Below the pieces are notes generated by a model, which worked only from the letters and a program-made list of their open reading frames with translations, was not told the origin of the DNA and ran no database searches. Both the position numbers and the translations under genes were made by a program. From contig JABZKU010000016.1 in assembly GCA_015257125.1 (NCBI GenBank), positions 1-49,501 of the forward strand: DNA of 49,501 nt, read 5' to 3'. The DNA comes from Prevotellaceae bacterium. GTDB taxonomy: Bacteria; Bacteroidota; Bacteroidia; Bacteroidales; Bacteroidaceae. Below, piece after piece: positions 7,854-15,772 of the stretch (its first letter is position 1; each line of letters opens with the position of its first letter).

Positions 7854-9599
7854 ATGGTACAGGACATATACGATCCGTTGACAGAATATATCGAGGTGTT
7901 TCGCGACCGCTTCAAAGACGTAGCCCACGAGACCTTTGCCCAACTGGCGAAGGAGGCGCAGGTGGACGTGGAGGCAAACCGTGAGACATGCCGCCAGCTA
8001 TATGCCACCGAGGAGTCGCTCTCCTCTGTGAAGACACGCATAGGCTGGTGGACGGTGCAGTGTGTCCTATTGTGGGGTGGCATCGTTGGTGGCAGCATCT
8101 ATGCCTATATACTCAATAATATCTATTATAATCCTGTGGAGTCTTGGGTGTATGCCGCCATCGGCGGTGGCATCCTGGCGACACTGCTGTTGCTCTTCCT
8201 GCTTATTCATCCGAAGCTAAAGAAGCTGAAAGAGGAACGCGATAGCTTCCAAGAGACTGCCGCAAGCCTGGAGAAAGAGGCATGGGAGCAGATGGAGCCA
8301 CTCAACCGCCTATACGACTGGGATGTGCTCACGAACATGATGACCAAGACCGTGCCGCGACTGGAGTTTGACCCTTTCTTCACCACCCAGCGTCTGGCTG
8401 ACCTGAAGATGGTGTATGGATGGGATGACTCGTTCAATGCCGAGCGGTCGGTGATCTACTCTCATTCGGGACTTATCAACGGCAACCCATTCGTGATATG
8501 CCGCACGAGGAGGATGGAGATGGGCAGCAAGACCTACTATGGCAGCAAGACAATCCATTGGACTCGTAGAGAGCGTGGTGCCGATGGCAAGTATCATACT
8601 GTTCATCATTCAGAGACACTCACTGCCAGCGTCACAGCTCCTTATCCCGGCTATTACGAGAAGACACGGCTCATTTACGGCAACACCGCTGCGCCCGACC
8701 TTATCTTCTATCGCAAGCAGAGCGGACTGGCCGGTCGGGAGGGCTCGCTGTCGTTCTGGTGGAACAAGCGCTCGCTTCGTAAGAAGGCTCGCGACCTAAG
8801 CAACAAAGACTTCGCCATGATGACCAATGAGGAGTTTGAGACAGCCTTCGACACCAGCAACCGCAACAACAACCAGCAGTTTGCCTTGCTCTTTACGCCC
8901 CTGGCACAGGAGAGCATGCTGAAGCTCTTGAAAGACTACACCGTTGGCTACGGCGATGACTTCGACTTCGACAAGAACAGGATGATAAACACCATCATCC
9001 CCGAACACTTGCAGAGTCTCAATCTTGACATGAATCCTGCGGAGTATAAGAACTACGACTACGACAAGGCAGAGAAGGACTTCTACGACATCAACGCACG
9101 TTACTTCCGTGCCATCTATTTCACTCTTGCTCCGTTACTCTGTGTGCCTATGTATCAGCAGACACGCTCCCACAAAGATATCTATGGCACCGACATGCAG
9201 ATGCACAGCGCCTTCTGGGAGCACGAGGCATTGGCAAACTTCTGGGGACAAGAGCACTTCAAAGATCCACGTTGTGTGACGGACTGCATCCTCAAGACCA
9301 AGCAAGACAGCGGTCACGGCGACAGTTCCACCATCACCGTCTACGCTCACGGCTACCGCAAGGAACAGCGTCTTACTCGCATCAGCAAGTGGGGTGGCGA
9401 TGGAAAAATGCACAGCGTGCCAGTATACTGGGATGAATATCTGCCAGTGATGGGTACTGGTCAGATAAGGATACGCGAGGATAATGGCGACGTAACTGAT
9501 ACAGCCAAGACGCAGGTGCAGCGTCTGAACCATATCCACGACATCCTCAGTGAAGCCGAACTATCGTTGTATCGCAGACATATAGCGTCGAGGGTGTGA
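7854..9599 (+). CDS. Two-TM membrane protein paired with LemA (DUF3137/MAG1210-like)
   Basis: The protein has 581 residues. A soluble N-terminal helix region (1-60) is followed by TM segments at about 66-88 and 98-118 and a charged coiled coil at 119-150. The large C-terminal domain includes NGNPFVICRTRRMEMG, a tract rich in GSKTxxxW, SETLTASVTAPYPGYY and NTAAPDLIFYRKQ. This layout and the AAPDL motif recall proteins found next to LemA in other bacteria (DUF3137-like, or the MAG1210 family of mollicutes). I give the family name with low certainty. It is the last gene of the helicase-LemA operon, starting 12 nt after the LemA stop. No catalytic motif is evident. It may form a membrane complex with LemA. 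Confidence 0.75.
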   Translation: MVQDIYDPLTEYIEVFRDRFKDVAHETFAQLAKEAQVDVEANRETCRQLYATEESLSSVKTRIGWWTVQCVLLWGGIVGGSIYAYILNNIYYNPVESWVYAAIGGGILATLLLLFLLIHPKLKKLKEERDSFQETAASLEKEAWEQMEPLNRLYDWDVLTNMMTKTVPRLEFDPFFTTQRLADLKMVYGWDDSFNAERSVIYSHSGLINGNPFVICRTRRMEMGSKTYYGSKTIHWTRRERGADGKYHTVHHSETLTASVTAPYPGYYEKTRLIYGNTAAPDLIFYRKQSGLAGREGSLSFWWNKRSLRKKARDLSNKDFAMMTNEEFETAFDTSNRNNNQQFALLFTPLAQESMLKLLKDYTVGYGDDFDFDKNRMINTIIPEHLQSLNLDMNPAEYKNYDYDKAEKDFYDINARYFRAIYFTLAPLLCVPMYQQTRSHKDIYGTDMQMHSAFWEHEALANFWGQEHFKDPRCVTDCILKTKQDSGHGDSSTITVYAHGYRKEQRLTRISKWGGDGKMHSVPVYWDEYLPVMGTGQIRIREDNGDVTDTAKTQVQRLNHIHDILSEAELSLYRRHIASRV

Positions 9600-9868
9600 A
9601 GCTTGAGTGATAGTTCAAAAGAAAGATTAAACCCAATACATGGCAAAACATAGGAATAAGTTTGTTTCTGTAAACTTCATCTTCTTACCAAAGAAAACGG
9701 CTCGTTCCTTCATTTATGTCAATGAGTTTTGCTGACTTTTGTGCTGTTCTCTCTCTTGAATTTACCAAAAGTAAAAAAACACTCCAAGTGATTCCCTCAA
9801 AAAACTCCCCCCTCTCGCCAAAACGAAAGGAGGGATGTTTTATTAAGCACGTTGTGGAGAAAAATATT

Positions 9869-9896
9869 CCCCCGTGTGTCAAGAGACGCACGGGGG
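9869..9896. terminator. 12-bp hairpin, near-copy of the purL terminator in inverse orientation
   Basis: Arms CCCCCGTGTGTC (9869-9880) and GACGCACGGGGG (9885-9896) pair fully with one G-U pair around an AAGA loop. The hairpin at 11338-11365 is almost the reverse complement of this one, and the flanking bases GAAAAA.ATT also match. It may end transcription of the helicase operon, but no strong T run follows on the plus strand. Confidence 0.5.
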
Positions 9897-9971
9897 ACTA
9901 TTCAATAGGGAGGGTAATGTCCGACATTACCAAGATTTTACCGCGCGGCGAGGTTTTCGACGAAAAAGAAA

Positions 9972-10006
9972 AAATCCCATGTTATGTCTTTCATAACATG
10001 GGATTT
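9972..10006. terminator. Perfect 15-bp hairpin between the operon and the orphan gene
   Basis: Arms AAATCCCATGTTATG (9972-9986) and CATAACATGGGATTT (9992-10006) are perfectly complementary around a TCTTT loop. Flanking A and T runs suit a bidirectional terminator between the plus-strand operon and the minus-strand orphan gene. Confidence 0.6.
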
Positions 10007-10183
10007 GCTGTACATGAAGATCGTAATAAGCCCTTGTCAATCTGAGTTCGGTATTCTATGTACACCCGAATATGACCACTTACACTCTGCTCAAGCTGAG
10101 AACTCATGCGATGGAGATAACCTCTGACAGGAGTACTACTCTGCGGAACGTACTATCCATCCCTTGTCGTAGGGCATCAAAAT

Positions 10184-10753
10184 TTAGACATAACTGTCCT
10201 TAATACACAAACCCTCTATTATAGGAGAGAGTTTCTCAACCCAATAGGGAAGATCTCTCGATGGGAATAAAAGATAATTTCCCGGATTTGGATATTCGAC
10301 ACCTGTTAAGAAAAATCTCCCGGGGTATTTAAGCAAATCAGCTATAAAATCCCGAGTGTATTTATGGTCAGAAAAAGAATTTAGCAAGACAGGGTTGTCT
10401 AAAGAATCTTCTACTTCTCTCCCGTACTTCTGCAAAAGCGCTCGTTTCCGCTCACGAGTATGATATGCTTGTACTTCTTGCCTCAATGTCTCCATTAAAG
10501 ATTGTTCTCCACAAATTCCAGGGGTAGTAATCACATCAGAATGAAACTTCTTGAATACTGGACCAAAACACAACCACCCTTCTTTTAATACAACATCTGC
10601 TATTTTGTGAAGCATACTTGTAGAAAGCCCTTCACATTCCTCACTATCAAAAAAAACCTCGCCAATGCATAGCAGCATCAGTGATTCTGAACTCTCAAAA
10701 TAAGGTATCTTTCTATTGATACGCCTATAAATTGACGGTATAAGTAATCTCAT
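10184..10753 (-). CDS. Hypothetical protein, AT-rich orphan
   Basis: I do not recognise this 189-residue protein. It starts MRLLIPSIYRRINRKIPYF, has many charged residues and some aromatic clusters (GRFFLTGVEYPNPGNYLLFP, DLPYWVEKL), and shows no signal peptide or membrane segment. The ATG at 10753 is preferred. A GTG at 10786 would add 11 residues. Base composition is clearly more AT-rich than neighbouring core genes and ATA codons are common, which points to foreign origin. It stands alone on the minus strand between a hairpin cluster and repeat-rich DNA with an IS30 remnant. A single-gene defence or toxin role is possible from context only. Confidence 0.6.
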   Translation of the reverse strand: MRLLIPSIYRRINRKIPYFESSESLMLLCIGEVFFDSEECEGLSTSMLHKIADVVLKEGWLCFGPVFKKFHSDVITTPGICGEQSLMETLRQEVQAYHTRERKRALLQKYGREVEDSLDNPVLLNSFSDHKYTRDFIADLLKYPGRFFLTGVEYPNPGNYLLFPSRDLPYWVEKLSPIIEGLCIKDSYV

Positions 10754-10978
10754 ATATATTATAATATGTGCACTCTTGGCATTCACAGAATGTATATGGC
10801 TTCATCCATGGTGCTCGAGTAGACCTGGTAATCCAGCATGCTGATGGGCATCTGGATGTTCCATGCAGTAATTTAATTTATCCCTCTCATTTTTAGCCTC
10901 CAGAGGCATTTCCCCTCATGCCCTATCGGATAGAATCAGCCATGCAATAGAAACAACATGGTGTCCTGACAATTCGTG

Positions 10979-11120
10979 ATTATAGCTGACTTATAACCGA
11001 ATTATAGCCGAATTATAACCGAAGTCATCTTGCATTTGCTTGGATGAATGCTCTTTACAAAGACGACAGAACATTATAACCGAATTTATAACCGCTATTT
11101 CGACAATCCGGTTTCGGTTA
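10979..11120 (+). repeat. Iterated 10-bp motif TTATAACCGA
   Basis: Four near-contiguous copies at 10980-11022 (TTATAGCTGA, TTATAACCGA, TTATAGCCGA, TTATAACCGA), each separated by one or two bases, are followed by two more at 11074-11094 and an inverted form (TTTCGGTTATA) at 11112-11122. The 11-12 bp spacing is close to one helical turn, as in protein-binding iterons. It could also be the decayed end of a mobile element. Function unknown. Confidence 0.6.
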
Positions 11121-11154
11121 TACTCCAGCGTAAAGTCAACCGGCAAGTGCAAAA

Positions 11155-11252
11155 TTAGGCTATTCGTTTGAAAAACTCTGCTTTTGGTATTTCAAACTTT
11201 AGTTTTTGTCTGAGTCTACTGTTGATTCTCTTCTGTATACTCGCAATAAATT
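11155..11252 (-). pseudogene. C-terminal remnant of an IS30-family transposase with its terminal repeat
   Basis: Minus-strand reading ends FIASIQKRINSRLRQKLKFE, then IPKAEFFKRIA and TAA at 11157-11155. This matches the end of IS30-type transposases (INxRPRKxLxFxTPxExF). Directly after the stop, TTTTGCACTTGCCGGTTGAC then TTTACGC resembles the terminal inverted repeat of Bacteroidota IS30 elements. The catalytic core is missing. Confidence 0.55.
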
Positions 11253-11337
11253 ATATCGGGAGAGCAGTATAAATTACGTACCACGCTACACAGCACAAAG
11301 ATATTTTTTTACCTACCCAATTCTACAAACCAAAACT

Positions 11338-11365
11338 CCCCCGTGCGTCGCTTGACACACGGGGG
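11338..11365 (-). terminator. purL terminator
   Basis: Arms of 12 bp (11338-11349 and 11354-11365) with loop GCTT lie 37 bases after the purL stop. On the minus strand the stem is followed by AGTTTTGGTTT. It is nearly the reverse complement of the hairpin at 9869-9896. Confidence 0.75.
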
Positions 11366-11401
11366 AATCTTTTTCAATAACGGGCGATCCGTTTTCTTCA
11401 C

Positions 11402-14400
11402 TTAGGCGCGGTGGCTTTCCACCCAGCGGCGGGCGTTGACAAAGGCCTCGAGCCAAGGCGTGCAGTCGTCGGCACGGCGATCGGCGGGATAGAACGGCGT
11501 TTGCCAAGGCAGGAAGGCGCGTTCCAAGTGGGGCATCATCGCCACGTGGCGGCCGTCGGCGCTCGCGATACCCGCGGCGTTGTAATCCGAACCGTTGGGG
11601 TTGGCGGGATATTGGTCGTAAGCGTACGAAAGCACGATGTTGTAGTCGGCAGCGGGACGGGGGAGGCTGAACTTACCCTCGCCGTGGGCAATCCAAATGC
11701 CGAGACGGCTACCCGAAAGACTGCTGAAGAGCACCGTATCGTTGGGCGCCACGTCGACACCCACGAAACCACTTTCGAACTTGTGGCTGTCGTTGTGCAA
11801 CATGCGGGCGCGGCGGTCAGTGTGTTCGGGGTTCACCAAACCGAGTTCGACCATCAACTGGCAACCGTTGCAGACACCGAGCGAAAGCGTGTCGGGGCGA
11901 GCATAGAAGCGGTCGAGAGCGGCTTTGGCCTTCGGGTTGAAGAGGAAAGCACCCGCCCAACCTTTGGCAGAGCCGAGCACGTCGCTGTTCGAGAAACCAC
12001 CGCAGAAAACGATGAAGTTCACCTCGTCGAGGGTTTCGCGGCCGCTCACAAGGTCGGTCATCGTGACATCCTTCACGTCGAAGCCGGCGAGATGGAGCAT
12101 ATACGCCATTTCACGCTCGCCGTTCGTGCCTTTCTCGCGAATGATGGCGGCGCGCACGCCGGAAGGTGTGCGGCGCTCGGGCGAAACACCGAGGGTGGCA
12201 AACGATCCGTCGAACGAAGCGGGCAAACGCAGGTTGAGAGGTTGCGCTTTATAGTTGTGTGCGCGCTGTTCGGCGCAACCGTGGAAGCTTTGGAACGTGT
12301 CCATCTCGGCCGAAGTGCCGTACCAATCCTCGCGCAAGGCGTCGATGTCGAGCGCAAGTTGGCGATCGGCGCGGCGGAGCGTGAGGGTGCGACCCTCAAC
12401 GGGGCGACCGAGTTCGACGGCGGCCACACCGGCTTCGGCGAGTACGGCCGAGAAAGCCTCGTTGTGCGCATCGGCCACCTGCACCACCACAGCGGGATTT
12501 TCGGCGAAGAGGGTGTGCGCGAGATCGCTGGCGGGTGAGAGCGCGTCGAGCGAGAGTTCGAGACCGCCCTTGGTGTTGGCGAAACACATTTCGAGCAAAG
12601 TCGTCACCAAACCACCCGCGCTTACGTCGTGACCGGCGAGGAGGAGTTCTTGCGACACGAGCTTTTGCACCGCGGCGAACGCACGGCGGAAGGCTTCGGC
12701 GTCGGCTACCGTGGGCACGTCGCTACCCACGCGGCCGAGCGTCTGAGCGAAGGCCGAGCCGCCGAGGGCAAGCGGTGCAGAAGAGAAGTCAATATAATAA
12801 AGGCGCGAAGCGGGGTCGTTGATCACCACGGGGCGCACCACACGGCGTACATCGCTCACCTCACCGCCGGCGCTGACGATCACGGTGCCGGGGGCAATGA
12901 TCTTCTTGCCGTCGGGATATTGTTGCGTCATCGAGAGCGAGTCTTTGCCCGTCGGCACGTTGATGTGCAGGGCGCAGCAGAAATCGCTCAATGCCTTCAC
13001 ACCGGCATAAAGACGCGCGTCTTCGCCGGCCTGCGAACGGCACGGCCACATCCAGTTGGCGGAGAGGCTCACGCTGTTGAGTCCGTCGGCGAGCGGCGCC
13101 CACACGATGTTGGTGAGCGACTCGGCCACGGCCATCACCGAACCGGCCTCGGCACTGGCCAATCCCACCTGCGGGGCGTGGCCGATGGCGGTGGCGATAC
13201 CGGCGCGACCGCGATAGTCGAGCGCCACCACGCCGCAGTCGGCCAAAGGCAACTGGAGTTCGCCTTGACACTGCTGGTGCGCCACCTTACCCGTCACAGA
13301 ACGGTCCACCTTGTTGGTGAGCCAGTCTTTGCAGGCCACAGCTTCGAGGCGCAGCACGTTGCGCAAATAGGTTTCGAGCTGCGATTCGTCGTAAACGGCG
13401 GGAGCGTATTCGCGCTTCACCGTCACGTCGGTCATCACCGTCTTGGGCGAGTGGCCGAACATCTGTGCCACGTCGAGATCGAAGGGGCGTTTGCCGTCGG
13501 CCTGTTCGAAGGCGAAGTGCGCATCGCCCGTGGTTTCGCCCACCACATAGAGGGGCGCACGTTCGCGCTCGGCAATGCGGCGCACGTCGTCGATGTGTTG
13601 TTCCTCAATGAGGAAGCCCATGCGCTCTTGGCTCTCGTTGGCGATGATTTCCTTGGCCGAAAGTGTCGGATCGCCCACGGGCAGGCGGCTCATGTCGATG
13701 GTGCCGCCGCACTCTTCGACGAGTTCGGACAGACAGTTGACGTGACCGGCCGAACCGTGGTCGTGGATCGACACCACGGGGTTGTGTTCCTCCTCACAGA
13801 GGGCGCGCACGAGGTTGGCGGCGCGCTTCTGCATTTCGGGGTTGGCGCGTTGCACAGCATTGAGCTCGATGCCCGAGCTGTAACGACCGGTGTCGACCGA
13901 CGAAACCGAGCCGCCGCCGAGACCGATGCGGTAGTTGTCGCCGCCGACCACCACAATTTTATTGCCCTTCTCGGGCGTGCCTTTGAGGCAGTCGCGCTTT
14001 GTGCCGTAACCCACACCGCCGGCGAGCATGATCACTTTGTCGAAGGCATAGTTCTCGCCGTTTTCAGCGTGCTCGAAGGTGAGTACCGACCCGGCAATGA
14101 GGGGTTGGCCAAACTTGTTGCCGAAGTCCGATGCGCCGTTGGAAGCCTTGGTGAGGATCTGGCGCGGCGTTTGGTAAAGCCAGGGACGGGCGGCCAGATC
14201 GTTCTCCCACGGACGACCGCCGTCCAAACGAGGATAGGCCGTCATGTAGACCGCCGTGCCGGCAATGGGCAACGAACCGACACCACCACCCATGCGGTCG
14301 CGGATTTCACCGCCCGTGCCGGTCGAAGCACCGTTGAACGGCTCGACTGTCGTGGGGAAGTTGTGCGTTTCGGCCTTGATGGAGATGACACTCTCGATGT

Positions 14401-15106
14401 CGCGAATCACGAAATAGTCGGAAGTGTCGTGACGCGTGGGGGCAAACTGCTCCACCACCGGGCCTTCGGAGAACGCCACGTTGTCTTTGTAGGCCGAAAG
14501 GATGCGGTGCGGATTTTCTTTCGTGGTGCGTTTGATCATCGCAAAGAGGGCGGAGGGCATTTCCTCGCCGTCGATGACAAACGTGCCGCCGAAAATCTTG
14601 TGGCGGCAGTGTTCGGAATTGAGCTGCGCGAAACCAAAGATTTCACTGTCCGTGAGCGGGCGACCGAGTTGGCGCTCCACGCCGTGGAGATATTCGATCT
14701 CGGCGGGCGAAAGTGCAAGTCCTTCCTGCTCATTGTAGGCGTCGAGATTGTCGACCGTGCGAATGGGTTCGGGCGTATGGTTGACTGTGAAGAGCGTGTC
14801 GTCCAGTCCGTCGTAAACTCGCTGGAGCATGGGGTCGTGCTCCTCCTCGGCCGTGGTGGGGAAGTATTCTTCAATGCGCGAAATGCCGTTGAGATTCATG
14901 TTTTGCGTGATCTCAACGGCATTTGTGCTCCAAGGAGTTACCATTTCGCGGCGGGGTCCGACGAAGAGCCCTTCCACACGATCGCCTTCGATCGGGGTAG
15001 CTTCGCCGTAAAGCCAGCAAAGTTTTTTCATTTCTTCGGCGTCGAGGCGATGATCTACCGCTGTGGCGATGATGCTTCGTACGGGGGTGCTGAAAAAGAA
15101 AATCAT
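11402..15106 (-). CDS. purL: Phosphoribosylformylglycinamidine synthase
   Basis: This 1234-residue protein is the large single-chain PurL that converts FGAR, glutamine and ATP to FGAM in the fourth step of purine synthesis. The N-terminus (MIFFFSTPVRSIIATAVDH, then KKLCWLYGEA) is typical for Bacteroidota. The FGAM synthase core includes FAQLNSEHCRHK, AETHNFPTTVEPFNGASTG, and DRMGGGVGSLPIAGTA. The C-terminal class I amidotransferase domain has GGFSNSDVLGSAKGWAG and the nucleophile loop GVCNGCQLM. An earlier ATG at 15166 would add 20 residues, but the promoter -7 element at 15161-15154 overlaps that region, so 15106 is chosen. It is monocistronic, with its own terminator. Length is normal. Confidence 0.97.
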   Translation of the reverse strand: MIFFFSTPVRSIIATAVDHRLDAEEMKKLCWLYGEATPIEGDRVEGLFVGPRREMVTPWSTNAVEITQNMNLNGISRIEEYFPTTAEEEHDPMLQRVYDGLDDTLFTVNHTPEPIRTVDNLDAYNEQEGLALSPAEIEYLHGVERQLGRPLTDSEIFGFAQLNSEHCRHKIFGGTFVIDGEEMPSALFAMIKRTTKENPHRILSAYKDNVAFSEGPVVEQFAPTRHDTSDYFVIRDIESVISIKAETHNFPTTVEPFNGASTGTGGEIRDRMGGGVGSLPIAGTAVYMTAYPRLDGGRPWENDLAARPWLYQTPRQILTKASNGASDFGNKFGQPLIAGSVLTFEHAENGENYAFDKVIMLAGGVGYGTKRDCLKGTPEKGNKIVVVGGDNYRIGLGGGSVSSVDTGRYSSGIELNAVQRANPEMQKRAANLVRALCEEEHNPVVSIHDHGSAGHVNCLSELVEECGGTIDMSRLPVGDPTLSAKEIIANESQERMGFLIEEQHIDDVRRIAERERAPLYVVGETTGDAHFAFEQADGKRPFDLDVAQMFGHSPKTVMTDVTVKREYAPAVYDESQLETYLRNVLRLEAVACKDWLTNKVDRSVTGKVAHQQCQGELQLPLADCGVVALDYRGRAGIATAIGHAPQVGLASAEAGSVMAVAESLTNIVWAPLADGLNSVSLSANWMWPCRSQAGEDARLYAGVKALSDFCCALHINVPTGKDSLSMTQQYPDGKKIIAPGTVIVSAGGEVSDVRRVVRPVVINDPASRLYYIDFSSAPLALGGSAFAQTLGRVGSDVPTVADAEAFRRAFAAVQKLVSQELLLAGHDVSAGGLVTTLLEMCFANTKGGLELSLDALSPASDLAHTLFAENPAVVVQVADAHNEAFSAVLAEAGVAAVELGRPVEGRTLTLRRADRQLALDIDALREDWYGTSAEMDTFQSFHGCAEQRAHNYKAQPLNLRLPASFDGSFATLGVSPERRTPSGVRAAIIREKGTNGEREMAYMLHLAGFDVKDVTMTDLVSGRETLDEVNFIVFCGGFSNSDVLGSAKGWAGAFLFNPKAKAALDRFYARPDTLSLGVCNGCQLMVELGLVNPEHTDRRARMLHNDSHKFESGFVGVDVAPNDTVLFSSLSGSRLGIWIAHGEGKFSLPRPAADYNIVLSYAYDQYPANPNGSDYNAAGIASADGRHVAMMPHLERAFLPWQTPFYPADRRADDCTPWLEAFVNARRWVESHRA

Positions 15107-15153
15107 TTTGAGCAGGTGTATTATGTATGGGGGATTAAATACGATGTGCGCAG

Positions 15154-15161
15154 CAAAGTTA
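15154..15161 (-). promoter_or_regulatory. purL promoter -7 element
   Basis: TAACTTTG on the minus strand matches the Bacteroidota TAnnTTTG element, 47 nt before the purL ATG at 15106. No clear TTG is found 20 nt upstream. It decides the start codon by overlapping the longer reading frame. Confidence 0.55.
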
Positions 15162-15250
15162 CACATTTATTGTCGGGCGACCGCGTGCTTCTTCATATAT
15201 TTCTCGGGGCGTTCGCGACAGAAGTGGCGGCCGATTTCGCAAAAGGCGGC

Positions 15251-15454
15251 TTTCAACCCAAATCGGTCATTAGAGCCTGAACAGATTTTATTTGATTGTT
15301 GAGCAGATTGTTTTTCGTTTGCTCGAAGGCGTAGCGGGCTACGTCTAGAACAAACGAGAAACAAGATGCCAACAAGAAAATGAAAGATGACAGGAGGCCA
15401 TCTTTTCAATCACAAGTAGTCCTATTCCGGTCTAATGACCGATTTGGGTTCAAA
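15251..15454. repeat. 204-bp inverted-repeat (MITE-like) element
   Basis: Terminal arms TTTCAACCCAAATCGGTCAT (then TAGA, 15251-15274) and their reverse complement at 15431-15454 agree at 23 of 24 bases. The interior holds an imperfect cruciform at 15315-15357 around GTAGCGGGCTACG. No coding sequence lies inside. The form is that of a non-autonomous mobile element, placed about 90 bp upstream of the purL promoter. Confidence 0.55.
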
Positions 15455-15536
15455 TCCGAGTGTGCCAACGGCACACCCACAACCGCGAATTTTCTCCTCA
15501 ATCGGTACTCCAAATCGGCACACATCTCCCCCTTTT

Positions 15537-15662
15537 CCTCGAACGTACACAACGCGGGGCGAAAACTCGACTGTTTCTTCGAAAAAACGGACAACTTTTC
15601 GCTCATTCTCCCCAACTTTTCGAAGAAAGTCCACCACTTTTTCGCAAAAGGGGTGAAGAACA
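15537..15662 (+). repeat. 21-bp tandem repeat block, six degenerate units
   Basis: Consecutive 21-base units align without gaps. Two of the clearest are TCGAAAAAACGGACAACTTT(T) and CGAAGAAAGTCCACCACTTT(T). The consensus is about CGAAAAAAGTCCACAACTTTT. The same unit occurs at 25165-25345, 33586-33648, 34039-34227, 38586-38732, 41710-41799 and 49358-49441. Confidence 0.75.
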
Positions 15663-15676
15663 AAAACAAACAAAAC

Positions 15677-15708
15677 GGGGATCTCTGCCAACACGGCGTG
15701 AGATCCCC
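15677..15708 (-). terminator. Terminator of the beta-barrel/PCMD operon
   Basis: A 9-bp perfect stem, GGGGATCTC (15677-15685) with GAGATCCCC (15700-15708), is followed on the minus strand by GTTTTGTTTGTTTTTG. It lies 65 bases after the stop of the minus-strand beta-barrel gene. Confidence 0.75.
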
Positions 15709-15772
15709 GAAAAAAGGCGATTAGAAAAGGGTTGCCGCGCAAGAGCGAGCGGCAACAGAGGAGAAGCGGCCG

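Larger units (their letters stand above)
9600..10183. other. Gene-free stretch with a cluster of hairpins
   Basis: No convincing gene is present. The plus-strand open frame at 9716-10045 is low in complexity, runs across three hairpins and matches nothing I know. The stretch holds a weak stem at 9804-9835 (CCCCCCTCTCG with CGAAAGGAGGG), a strong stem at 9869-9896, a palindrome at 9913-9931 (GGTAATGTC-C-GACATTACC) and a perfect stem at 9972-10006. The remaining 175 bases before the next gene show nothing recognisable. Confidence 0.6.
10787..11337. other. Repeat and insertion-remnant stretch
   Basis: No intact gene is present. From the left it contains a minus-strand scrap ending at 10783 (MPISMLDYQVYSSTMDEAIY, preceded by a stop), the iterated TTATAACCGA motif at 10979-11120 and the IS30-type transposase tail at 11155-11252. 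About 85 bases of AT-rich sequence before the purL terminator show nothing more. Confidence 0.6.
15162..15772. other. Gene-free stretch between purL and the beta-barrel gene
   Basis: No gene is supported. The stretch holds a 204-bp inverted-repeat element (15251-15454), a block of 21-bp tandem repeats (15537-15662) and a terminator for the upstream minus-strand gene (15677-15708). Open frames here on both strands are products of the repeats. Confidence 0.7.

Noticed and set aside
9716..10045. 109-codon plus-strand open frame
   Set aside because: It runs through three hairpins, is rich in Lys and Pro without pattern, and lacks a convincing ribosome-binding site.
12629..15280. 883-codon plus-strand open frame opposite purL
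   Set aside because: It is a shadow of purL. Strong GC bias at third positions removes stops on the opposite strand. The predicted product is His/Gly/Val-rich without any domain.
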